A stretch of DNA of 64,000 nt from Isoetes taiwanensis (Eukaryota; Streptophyta; Lycopodiopsida; Isoetales; Isoetaceae). Both the position numbers and the translations under genes were made by a program. Shown piece after piece: positions 1-10,199 of the stretch. Position 1 is the stretch's first letter. Every line of letters starts with the position of its first letter. The stretch is from assembly GCA_021234155.1 (NCBI GenBank), contig JAJEKV010000113.1:992001-1056000 (forward strand), in the 5' to 3' direction. A model generated the notes under the pieces. That model was not told where the DNA came from. It saw only the letters and a program-made list of their open reading frames with translations, and searched no databases.

Positions 1-150
1 ACAGGGGGTTTCTTTTGTATTTTTATACTGTTTTTTCCTATGGTTTTGCTATGATTTGGTGAATGTATCTGATGGAGTGTACTAATAAGTATTTCTAGAG
101 TGCGCATACCTGCTGCATTGATTTTTTGCTCTTTTTTAATGGTTAGCACC
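1..150. repeat. Dispersed repeat, copy A (partner at 25084-25250)
   Basis: This segment begins with a run of G then T and continues with a patchily conserved series: a 'catggtttt'-like word, 'atgattt', a 'catactaat.agta' word and 'tctagagtgc'. The same words occur in the same order and spacing at 25084-25250. Both copies then diverge. It is a member of an unidentified dispersed family; no coding capacity is visible. Confidence 0.5.
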
Positions 151-1583
151 CATGTATTTCTCTAGATGTACAAGAAAAATATATGTACAACCCTCCCTTT
201 GCATGCAGGAGTCGAAAGGGCATATTTTAGGGTTCGAGGCAAGGCCGACCCCTTCGTGGCTTTTACGGAAGAGGGCCCAGGACAGGAAGAGCTGTAGAGT
301 GGCAGGCCGGGCCTGTGTTGGTCGGATGGAGGATGCGACATCATCGATTTTTATCATAGCTGCGAAGTCTCAATTTTAGTTGCAGTTTTTTTTCCTCAGC
401 AGGTTTCTTCTGCTCAAGGAGCTTCGAGTCTTCTTTTACTCTGGAATGGGCATAGCTAAAGGGGAGAAACCTGTCCAGATCCTCCAGGTACACCGTTTTT
501 GAAGTCTTGGGCAGTTTCTAAATGGCAGAGCTTAAACATATAGCGATGGTTTCGAATCTGGTAAGAGGCTTTAAACCGAAACCTTGCTTCATTCTTTTGG
601 TTTCCATGCCCAACATGAAGCCTACTTCTCTCTTTTGAGTTTTGGATTGGATCAATTCCGAACAGAACAGAGTGAAGCAGTTAATTTAACATGTCCAGTC
701 TTATAGACCGTATCTCATCAGAAATAGCAGTTTGCAAAGAAGCATTAGTGGTCATTGTTTGGAGTTGTTGGGTCTGCAACGCTTGGAGAATCTATTGCTG
801 CAGATGCATGGCCATCATCATTCCCTATCTGGAATTGTATAACCTCTTATCTCCTCGTTGCAGCTCTTGCTTGAATTTGAGCATACAAATGGTTTAACAG
901 GGTTTAGCACATGAGGAGATATGTTGAAGATGTGATAGCTATTTGCTATGTATGTGTGCATTGAATATATTCAGTCCAAATCCAGGGACTCTAGCTGATT
1001 CTTTCATAGTTCTTGAAGAAATAATGTATGGCGATCTAGCAAAGCAGGTCCAAAGTTGGATCATGGTATGTGTCCTTAGTTCTACCCTATTTTGCCACAT
1101 GTTCAAATTATTTTATGACACTGACTGAAGTTTCAACATTAGCAAGGCGCTTGGTGAATCAAGTCCACGACATCTCTATCTCATCTATGCACAAACCAAG
1201 GCGTATGTGAAGGAGTATTGGAAACAAAGTCAGGAAAAAGTTTGCACGTGTATTTGCTAAATATTAACTGTGCAGTGCTTCGTTCTAGAGCAGCAAAGGC
1301 CCTCAAAGTTTCTACAACACCAAATGCATGTTATTGAAGGCAGAACAAGCTTGCTTATTCATGTGTAATTTAATACAATCTACATTATTTGACAGAGGCA
1401 GCGAAATCAATGCTTCCAATGGAACATGTCATTCTCTGGAATCTCATATGTTTTTTCTGTTAATAACAAACCTTGCTAATATTTATTGAATGAAAAACAA
1501 CTATTGGTTCAACAACATATTCAAACAAATTTCATGCAATATGTGTTTATTTGCTAATTTAAGTTCGTGTTCTATTCGTTAGG
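151..1583. other. Region with possible exon relics of an unrecognised gene
   Basis: No complete gene is visible. Some plus-strand stretches look coding: one ending at 1065 just before a GTATGT donor (it reads LADSFIVLEEIMYGDLAKQV), and one starting at 1143 after an AG acceptor (it reads GESSPRHLYLIYAQTKAYV). The splice phases of the two do not agree, stops surround them, and I do not recognise the family. They may be remnants of a duplicated host gene. The rest is AT-rich and featureless. Confidence 0.2.
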
Positions 1584-1831
1584 GCCCGAAGGGCCCAAAA
1601 ATTTTTTTCCAACAAATAACTACCATGAATATTAATTAATATAAACCATTACATTCAATGGTTTTAAATTTAAATCCCCCTAAAACCCCCTTTGGTTTGG
1701 TGAATATGCACCTAAACCAAAGGGGGTTTCAGGGGGATTTTAATTTAAATGTGTTGGATGCAATGGTCTGTGTTAATAATATTAATGGTAGTTGTGTGTT
1801 AGTTGTTATATTAAAAAAAAATTTGGGCCCT
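1584..1831. mobile_element. Foldback MITE with GGGCCC ends
   Basis: A near-perfect inverted repeat about 248 bp long. The left arm runs from a GGGCCC word through a T run, an 'aactaccat' word, 'ccatt(a/g)cat', 'tttaaat' and 'ccccct...ccccctttggttt'. The right arm carries the reverse complement of the same series, ending in a T/A run and GGGCCC. The two arms meet at a short loop around 1700-1715. A second, truncated copy at 27330-27472 matches the reverse complement of the right arm best, so this is a mobile family and not a chance palindrome. It has no coding capacity. No clean target-site duplication is visible. Confidence 0.75.
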
Positions 1832-3229
1832 TCAGAAGCAAACATAGGTAAACTTACTGGGCCTAAGTATTAATTACTAAGAAGCACAATAATATTAAAG
1901 ACAAACAAATTATTTCCATTGCAAACAACTATGAGTATATTTTGTGTAATCATTAGGACAAGAACACGTTCTTGGAATTGAACACGTCGAAATCTAGCAA
2001 CAACAATATCGATGATAATTTTCTAAGTCAGTGCTCCCATGGTTTGTTTGGTGCACGTGGAGCTTGCTACGCTTAATCAAGATTAATACATACTTTCCAA
2101 TTGAACGAGCTTCTAAAGCTTCTAATGTTGCATAGTGGTCCAACGCGAAATACTCTCATTTCCTTGACAGTCTTAAGTTAGAATATGGTTTACCAAACAG
2201 TTTCCCAAAAACGTTGTTTTGAATCTTTTTCTGCTCCATTTTCTGGGACACATGTCTCCTTGGTATCATGCTTTTGGCTCCACAGACTCATACATTAATT
2301 GTTCATGCTGTGTGAAAGTAACACTCATGCCGTCCTCGATTATGTTCGTCCTCGATTATGTTTGGATCATGCCAGTGAATACATGGCTTCAGAGATTAAT
2401 TTTTGAGCATACTAAACTACTAAAGTACAAATGCATAACAAACTAGTCAACATGGTCAATTGCTAAAATGAGTTTGAAGTTGAAATTACCGCTGGACATG
2501 ACTTTGCATCAAAGCTCTGTGCAAATTTAACAAGTGGCTCTGGATGACCGATAGACATTCCTCGCTGGCTTATGCAAATCAATGCCTTTGAAAAGTGTAA
2601 ACAGTAATATTTATTGCAATAAAATATAGTTTCTTTTCCATTCTGGTGGGATTCTACATGCACAATATCTACAATAATTAGAGAACTAATAAAAAACTAG
2701 GTAAAAAGGCATATCCTTCAACATGACAATGGCAAGGATCATTTATAAAAAATTTACATGTGGAGTATTTCAAAGGGGGGCATAGTTTGGAAATAAATAA
2801 CATTCTATAAGTGTGCATCATTGCATTCCTTGCTAAAGTGTCGTGTATCTACGTGCTATCCACACATTTGGCTGTAATTCCCCTTTGGATTCAAACATGG
2901 CTCATGTTAGAGGTGTTTAAGTCCTTGCAGAAATTTGTACTTATTGTGCCATTTTAAAATTAATTTTTATGCTTAAGCACCACAAACATCAATGCAATGC
3001 ATAAACAAGATTTTTAGATGGGTTGATTAGATTTATGAATCATTATTTTAGTTTCTGTTGATTATTTTGACTCCATCCAAGTGGATTCCTGGATTCCAGG
3101 AAGTCTACCTCTAAAGATTAGAATTTGCAGTTTAATATTAATCAATTACTAGACAGATTTGTAAAAGTATACAAGTATATGTGCCAGCTCGGGATCGGTC
3201 AGTTTGAAACCTGCAAAAGTTCAAAACCA
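1832..3229. other. Intergenic, no convincing gene
   Basis: AT-rich sequence. On the minus strand, 2490-2610 contains a short open stretch between a possible AG acceptor and a GTAATT donor (reading SIGHPEPLVKFAQSFDAKS). It could be an isolated exon relic of an unknown gene. Nothing else is recognised. Confidence 0.2.
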
Positions 3230-3287
3230 ATATTAGATGGATGGATGGATGGATGGATGGATGGATGGATGGATGGATGGATGGATC

Positions 3288-3336
<49 letters not shown>

Positions 3337-3361
3337 GCAGATAGATAGGCAGGTAGGCAGT

Positions 3362-3448
<87 letters not shown>

Positions 3449-3545
3449 TAGGTAGGTAGGTAGGCAGCTAGGCAGGTAGGCAGGTAGGTAGGTAGGCAGG
3501 TAGGCAGGTAGGTAGGTAGGTAGGTAGGTAGGTAGGTAGGCAGGA
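3230..3545. repeat. Compound tetranucleotide microsatellite
   Basis: About 315 bp of tetranucleotide repeats in successive blocks: (GGAT)n, then (GATA)n, then a long (GGCA)n, then (GGTA)n mixed with GGCA. Each block differs from its neighbour by one base of the motif, which suggests stepwise conversion of one array. The minus strand stays open through the array only because a 4-bp period never meets a stop codon; the predicted protein of Leu-Pro-Thr/Ala-Cys/Tyr repeats is not a gene. Confidence 0.95.
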
Positions 3546-4869
3546 AGGCAAAAGCGTGTGGTAGGGGTGTAGGCAGGTGTAGGGAGGGAGGCAAAGCAGC
3601 AGCAGCAGGTGATTGTTTTAAATCATAGCAAACATTAGAGCCTAGTCACAAACATTTTCCCACATGCAAGTTTCGATTTGGAGTTTTAGTACTGTAAATA
3701 AACATGCATTTTTTTCCTCAAGATGGACATCAATCTTTCCAAGCCAGTACTTTGGAGTTGGAAAAGGATCATCTCCTAGTAGTAATATTAGTTATTTTTT
3801 TAATATAATCTCTCTAGTATTCACATGTTTGCACAAACATGAGTTGACTTTGAAGCAGCTTTAGAGTGTCCATGTTGCAGCCACTGAGATAACTATTGAT
3901 ATGAACACATTTCGAACCCTTAAATGGAAATAATTTTCAACCCACGACAGTCAAGTCGCTTCCTTGCGGCTTCTGAAGGCTATGCCGTTCTACTTATTTT
4001 TTTTGCTTGTGAAAAAACGACATAGGTCATTTTCTTCCTACAATTTGATTTGCTTCTAGTGTTCCTGAAGTTTGATTCAGAGGTAGGTTTGCATTGGTTT
4101 AGGCATTATTGGTTCCCCATCATTTTAGATGGTCTTTCCCATCTTGGTTCCAGTATAAATGTCATTCAAATATGGATTGTAACCATTCATTTTTACCACT
4201 TGGAGCATTGGATACTGGAGAAACATCTGAATGGAATCGCAATTTGGGTTGTGATATTAACTATTGATGGATTTTTCTTGCTGCACTTTGAAGCAGTCTA
4301 TTTTCTACTCTTATTTATTTCACCCTTGCATTTGTTCTTCCATTTTGCAACCCCTTGAAGGAAACATCTATAATCCAAAAAGGAGCTCCTTATTTGTTTA
4401 AGTTGTAAATGTCTTGTACACAAGCTATATCTATTTTAGTACTAGCAGCAATCATATTTCAAATGGATTATATGCCTTATCCATCTTACTAGTCTTGCAA
4501 GCCATGAATTTACTTTGTATGTCCGATCCATGTACTATCAAGGAGAGTGCAGTAGAGGTTGATGAAGCTACTATTTGATTTCAACACTTATCCATACTCC
4601 ATTTTTCTATGCAGGTACATGTTCTGACAAAAGCTACAAAACATCAGGCCTTTGCAAAGATTTGAAAACTCTCAAGTTGTTTCAAATACTTAAACACTTG
4701 GATTGCTTATTCTTTGTTTCGTACTAGTAAGGCAATAACTGATTATTTATACACGCTTCCACAACTTCTCAGAGCACCATCTGTGCATGACTTGGCATTA
4801 TACATACTTGAGGTTCTAGATAAACGTCTGCAATTACTGAGCCCTCAGTAGTCATTATCTCTGCTTGTC
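3546..4869. other. Intergenic, no gene recognised
   Basis: AT-rich sequence with no long conserved reading frame, RNA gene or transposon signature that I can identify on either strand. Confidence 0.5.
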
Positions 4870-5025
4870 TAGTATCATCATTACTGCAAAGGTTTTTCCC
4901 TTGAAAACCTTTCGAGGCAAGGGTTTTTTAATCCTAGTAGTAATGATTGTACTAGCCCATTGTATGGGTCTTATGACCTATTGGTCTCCGTGGACGTTAA
5001 AAAAACTATTCCATTCTATTCTATA
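4870..5025 (+). mobile_element. 5'-truncated LINE 3' end
   Basis: This about 155-bp piece matches the 3' tail of the longer LINE at 47716-48908: an ATTACTGC start, a double hairpin (CCCTTG...CAAGGG enclosing CCT-TTCG-AGG), a 'TTGGTCTCCGTGGACG' block, an A run and a few TTCTA units. It contains no ORF. Short 3' fragments like this are the usual product of incomplete target-primed reverse transcription. The hairpin stems differ from the longer copy by paired changes. Confidence 0.8.
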
Positions 5026-5486
5026 AGGATCCAGAACAAAAGCCTTCCAATTCCTCCATCCTTCATTTGATATAATGTTAAATAAGCATAAATCTTTTTC
5101 TGATTGAAGAGTTCATGAAGCTCAGAGTCCTTGCTTGGCATTAGCATGAGAGTTCTGATGCTCTGAGCTTCAGAAAAATCCCTTGTCAATCAGAACCTTT
5201 TTCTGATTGAGAGTTCATGAAGCTCAGGCTAGCCTGTTCAAAGAAACAAGGATGGACAAGGAGAGAGACACCTTCAAAAATCACATATGAAGGTAAATCC
5301 CTACCTTAAAGAAAAGCTTTTTGTGTGCCAGAGTCGTCAGGAGTGGGGAAGCTTATCCTTCATAACATGCACAATAGCCCCATGGCCAGACATGTGTCCT
5401 TCATGAAATCCTATTTTAAGGTTAAAAAATAGCTATTTTTACGCAATATTGAAGAAATACATCACCAACTATATCATGCATGGTTA
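5026..5486. other. Short intergenic segment with an internal direct repeat
   Basis: The words 'tttttctgattga(a)gagttcatgaagctcag' occur twice, near 5098 and 5200, in direct orientation. No gene is recognised. Confidence 0.4.
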
Positions 5487-5870
5487 GTTGTGCCAAGAGA
5501 CGAAGGCAAAGCAACGAAGGATTCTAGGCGAGTTGTAACCTTTAGGCATCTCGGATGCCAAGTGGGAAGCTATAACAATGGACTTTATAATGGGACACCC
5601 ACGAACTCCAAGGGGCCATGATGCCTTAATGGTGGTGGTGGTGGATAAGTTATCAAAGATGGCACACTTTATGCTATGTAGAACCACCGATACCGCATTA
5701 GATACTGTCTTATTGTTTATATGAGAGATGATTAGACTCCATGGAAAGCTTAGAGCCATAGTCTTTGATCAGAACCCAAAGTTCATAACTGCATTGTGAA
5801 AGGACTTTTTCAGCACTATCCAGATGAAGCTTTGGATGAGCATATCTTACCATCCTCAGTTGGATGTCCA
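5487..5870 (+). pseudogene. Ty3/gypsy integrase fragment, first part
   Basis: Plus-strand translation gives an integrase core in good order: 'AITMDFIMGHPRTPRG', 'DALMVVVDKLSKMAHF', then a stop, 'LHGKLRAIVFDQNPKFI', a stop, and 'FFSTIQMKLWMSISYHPQ'. These are the first and second catalytic Asp blocks and the YHPQTDGQ block of Ty3/gypsy integrases. The expected Trp codon before KDFF is a stop. The frame is cut at 5870 by an inserted retroposon and resumes at 7223. No LTR, gag or reverse transcriptase is recognised next to it, so it is an old fragment. Confidence 0.75.
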
Positions 5871-7222
5871 GATCTTTTTTTTTTTTTTGAAGGTAAGAAA
5901 TTTTTGTATTAATAGATAGGAAGAATTACAACATATGGCCCCTTATGGACCAGATAGAAATTAAGCACATGGATCCCAAATGGATCAGATTTCATATTCA
6001 CAACTACAGTACTGATATGCATTTCTCAACCTCTTCTTCTATCGAACTAGTACTACATGATCAGAACCAATCTTCCCAGCTAGATGGAGTACTACAGGAG
6101 CCAAGTACACACTTTCCTTTAGCTGCAAATAAGTCTTGATAGCACCATAAAAACCACCTCTTGCAAGAGTAGAGATGAACAGAGAAAGGCATGAAGAAAT
6201 CATGAGCAATCTCCCGCATTGCTCAAGGAAGCTAACACGGCTCCAAATAACCCATTCTGCAAATTAATCAATACGGATTGTTCCAGGAGAGATGCTGCAT
6301 TGTCAGGAGAAGTCTACATGAAATGGCTAGACACAAAGCCCCGCCACTAAAGGTATGGCAATCTCAAGCATGAACTTGAATAAGCAGCATGCCATCCAAA
6401 CATATCAGTATTTGAAGACATGTGGTTCCTGGCATAACAAGCATTCAGTGGCAATCAAGCATCAAGATTTGAAAACCGCCGGGCATAGCAAGACTTCGAG
6501 CAAAACCAAGAGCTTTAATTCAAGCCATCTTGCAACTGCCATACTACCTGTAGAAACATAAGAAATTCCCTAGCTCTAATCCGCCCTGATCATATTTATC
6601 AATAAATCTGAATAAACGGGTTAATCTGTTCTCCTTCTTTTTCAAGAATCATCTCTAAACCTTTCTGCTAGTAGGAAAGAGCAAGAGGAAGGGAAAGGCA
6701 TCTGGTATTACAGACCTGGATTAAGAAATAAAGCTGCCAGATTTCCTGGAAAATTGAAGCATCTTCTCTCATAGCCCTGCATCTTGATTACTCAACCTTA
6801 TAGGCAATCTTGGCCATTTCGGTGTGCATCCACAGAGAAAAAGTCAAGGAAGAAATGGGTTGCTAAGAAACGGCCAAACATCCATGCTTGATCAATGGGA
6901 AATCACAATGCTTACCCAATCCGGAAGCATCAGAGTAAAGATCCACGTTAGTGGATTATCTGAGAAGGCTGGAGAGGCCGCCATGAAGAAGCTCCAAGAA
7001 ACCAAAAAAAGGAAGCCGATTGATGCAGAATCTGAAGTACCAAATCGCCAAAACCCTTGTGCTAGCCATCGAAAACGTGAATTGAAGAAGATTTTGACCA
7101 TCGCAGTGCCGAAAAGCAAGGAAAAGGGCTGCCCCTTTCCACCGCCGCCTCTAGCCGTGAAGGCGCCAAGAAGCCGTGGAACGGCATTATCTTCGCTCGA
7201 CGGCTTGAAGTAAAATAACATT
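5871..7222 (-). mobile_element. Poly(A) retroposon inserted in the gypsy integrase
   Basis: The insertion starts on the plus strand with a T run and a 'gaaggtaagaaatttttgtattaat' stretch, so it is a polyadenylated element in minus orientation. It is flanked by near-identical copies of 'gatgtcc(a/g)gatctt' (5861-5875 and 7224-7238), a target-site duplication of about 13-14 bp. The minus strand begins GC-rich and holds a 109-codon frame at 6892-7221 with no recognised domain. It could be a non-autonomous passenger of an L1 or a retrotransposed transcript. Removing it rejoins the gypsy integrase. Confidence 0.65.
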
Positions 7223-7350
7223 TGATGTCCGGATCTTAGAACATATGTTGTGAAACTATATATGGAACAAGCGGTTTAAGTGGGGAGCTTCATTCATCTA
7301 GTAGAATTTGTGGATAATAGTACATAAAGAATAATCTCTAAGAGAGCCTG
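7223..7350 (+). pseudogene. Ty3/gypsy integrase fragment, second part
   Basis: After the retroposon the integrase continues: 'RTYVVKLYMEQAV', a stop, then 'GSFIHLVEFVDNS'. This corresponds to the region after DGQT in gypsy integrases, where a W..LP.VEFAYN block is expected. The continuity across the insertion confirms both the identity and the insertion site. Stops show it is dead. Confidence 0.65.
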
Positions 7351-9851
7351 CTTGACGTTATCATATTTGTCACTAACTGCTCCTAAGATTATAAGATACA
7401 TCTAGAACTTAAGCAAACCAAAATTATTGTGTATCTAAAGCGCCTACTTGGGAGCTAGATATTTAAGAGATACTTTGAAGCAACTACAAAACATGGAACC
7501 ATTCAATATAATGATACCACGATAACGAAGACAGTGATTGCATCTACGAGGGCGGTGTTGAGTTTGAGACAATCATATTGACATTACAGGTGAGTTAAAA
7601 GGCTCTAAATCAACTTAAGAAAAGTGGCATAATAAAAATAATGGAATATTTTCAAGAGGGTCAATTACAATCTTTCATGGAGTAGCACCGAAGATCCTTT
7701 ATCCATACAATAAGTTATTTTCAAGATAATGGAGTCTTCAATCTCTTGTTATTAATGGTCTATAATATTATCCGTCATTTTGCAAAGAGAACACATTCTC
7801 TATGAGCGTGGTTGCGACATCCCCTACATCTACGACCATATAGATATTGAGATTCATCCACCTCAATAACCAGCATTGACAACATGGATCTTCCATCTGA
7901 CTCATGCCACTTGTGATGAGCAAGTGCTAGGCAAAGGATATGGAGGTGCCATTGCCCAATCATGCTCTAAATTGCGGAAGCATGTACTATATCACCATAC
8001 ATGTCATGATCAATACAAAGAAAGCATAATAAGCCACCTCAACAGCTTATCACCACCATCATCATCCATGTCAATGACATACATTTAAGCAACTCCCTAG
8101 GGTTCATACTCATGGGGTTGACTAGCTTAACTAGGTCCTCAAGGTAGCGACACACGAGGTAACAACAGAGTTGGCTGGCATAGAACATTGGCTTAGGTTG
8201 TCCACTCCATCCGCCCCTCATGTGCATACTTTGCATAGGCTGGAAGACATCAGACGCCAATTATAGTCTACCAGAGACATGATCCTAAAATACCACTCCA
8301 TGGTTTCCTTCTCCTCCAGTTGTTGGGTGCATGAGAGCTTGTCTCATCCATATAGTGCCATGGGCATGCAGTGTAGTTAGATGACCATGATCTCTCATGT
8401 CCATAAACGACCTGCCTCATTGAGGCGATGCATCATGTAAGAGGAGTCGAGCCCATACTCTCCCTATGTGCAATGCCGGACTATTAGGTCTAGACCACAA
8501 TGAACCACACCTCCCCCCCCCCTTCCAAAAAAAAAAAAAAAAAAAAAACTAGCAAAAGGGCGCAACATGAGGCTTAGATAGTTTTAGGCTTGGGTTTAGT
8601 TTTGTATAGGTTTAGGCTTGGGTTCAGTTTTGCATTTGATTAGGTTTGATTGCTTGGGAAATATTAGTAGGTATTATTAGTTAAGAAAATATTCAAACTA
8701 GGCATCTATGTATTAAATATTACAAGAAATTTATCACGACGGCCAAGGCTGCCACAAACATTTCTCTTCATCATCTCATCAAAATGTTTTAGGACATGCA
8801 GGATTTGAACCTATGATTTTTTTACCTTGTGTTCTAAAAGAAAAACTATGATTTAAGATGTAACTGAAGCAATTGCTTCAAGCTATGCTGCAAGTTAGCC
8901 ATATACGTTTTGCCAGAGCAATCTCTGCGGAGTTTCACCCATCAAAAGCTCATCCATGTAATAAAATGACCAATTACATGTTGTATAGGTTACTTACCCG
9001 TTATGTATTTAATCTATCAGCCTATGAAACTGCAGACAAATAACATGCATGTAGATGTGCAATGAGATCCCTGTCTTAACATCAAACCAGGAATTTATAT
9101 TCAAACCTATTGAGTGTTCCAAGTATCTCTGTATTTCGGACTGCATCTGCATCTGCTGTGGTAAATACATTCACAGAAAACCGCAATGCTAGAGACTCGA
9201 TCTTCGCTGGAGAGAATTAAAGTTCACGCCATGACTGTGGCAGTGCAGAGGGATCTGAGGCACTGGGGCACCACTGTTGCATGACTCCATAGCCTGAAAT
9301 TATAGGGCGAACTTAGAAGGCAGGCTAACTTATGGCTTAAAAAACTGCATCACTTTCCCTGCAGGTGCGACCAAATCCGGCCAGAACAAAACCCCAAAAC
9401 TTGCTTACAGAATAGCTATGGTGCAGAATAGCTACTAATCCTCCACCAAGATTGCTTGCATAGCCGGATAGCTACCAATGCTCCGCCAGGATTGCTTGCA
9501 GAGCAAGAAAGGGAAAGAGGGAACTATGTGTCAGCTCTGTTTTATTAGAGGTAGAAGTTTGCTGGTGGAGAAGCTAGGATAGATAACTCCACTGTCTTGT
9601 ACCATGCAACAATCAAATTAGAGGGAAAGAGGAAGCCTGAGAAATTGAAAGGAAAATTATGGAAGCAAAATTTGATTTTAACGACTTCTTAAAACAAATA
9701 TGCATGCTTGCCCGTATAGGTTTTGTTATTGTAGATGCTAAACTGTAGAGGAAAGAAAAAGAGATGGTTTATAATCGAATAGCAATTAGTGGCAGGAGAT
9801 CAATTTAGAAGTTTAGGTTCTGGGTATTCAAGGCAAGACCGAGAAAGGAGA
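7351..9851. other. Repeat-derived intergenic DNA
   Basis: No intact gene. 8096-8280 matches 21955-22145 (words include 'gagttggctggca', a '(c/t)ccatcc' block and 'gtgca.actttgca'), so it is a dispersed repeat, perhaps LTR-derived. 8508-8547 is a C run followed by a long A run. 8733-8760 carries an ATTACAAGAAATTTATC end with a CGACGGCC block, like sequences at 13577-13602 and 58002-58035. The rest shows no recognisable coding sequence. Confidence 0.4.
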
Positions 9852-9857
9852 ATGTAT

Positions 9858-9971
9858 GGGGGAAGGGTAGTTGGGACCCCTTTCTAGGTGGCCAGTGGGG
9901 TCCCGCAACCGGCGTTAGCTGGGAGCGGGTCACCGGCCCCTGGAAAAAGGGGGACCAACTCCCCTTCCCCC
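9858..9971. repeat. 5' terminal inverted repeat of the Crypton-like element
   Basis: The left arm starts GGGGGAAGGGTAGTTGG and the right arm ends CCAACTCCCCTTCCCCC. The spacer is GC-rich with its own GGGACCCC / GGGGTCCC words. In the second element (43837-43950) the arms read GGGGGAACGTCACTTGG and CCAAGTGACATTCCCCC. Several positions differ between elements but the arms in each element remain complementary, which points to selection for a hairpin or to within-element conversion. Confidence 0.75.
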
Positions 9972-9993
9972 ACAATATTGAAATAGGGGAGAG

Positions 9994-10042
<49 letters not shown>

Positions 10043-10199
10043 GCTCTGCTCCTCTCTGCGCCATTATTCCGTCGAGGCGCCAGGGCAGACCTCCACGAGC
10101 TCCATCGAGCCAAGTAGGAAGCTCGACGGAAGCGTTTTGAAAGCAATTTTTTTTTGTTGTTACTTGCATAGATATTTTTGTGGCTGTAAGGTTTCTTCT

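Noticed and set aside
3199-3594. 131-codon minus-strand frame with Leu-Pro-Thr/Ala-Cys/Tyr repeats
   Set aside because: It is the microsatellite read in one frame; a 4-bp repeat with no stop in phase stays open by chance.
9805-10169. Minus-strand frames with long poly-Lys
   Set aside because: They run through the T tract in the leader of the YR element and its GC-rich hairpin; no homology or splice logic supports them.
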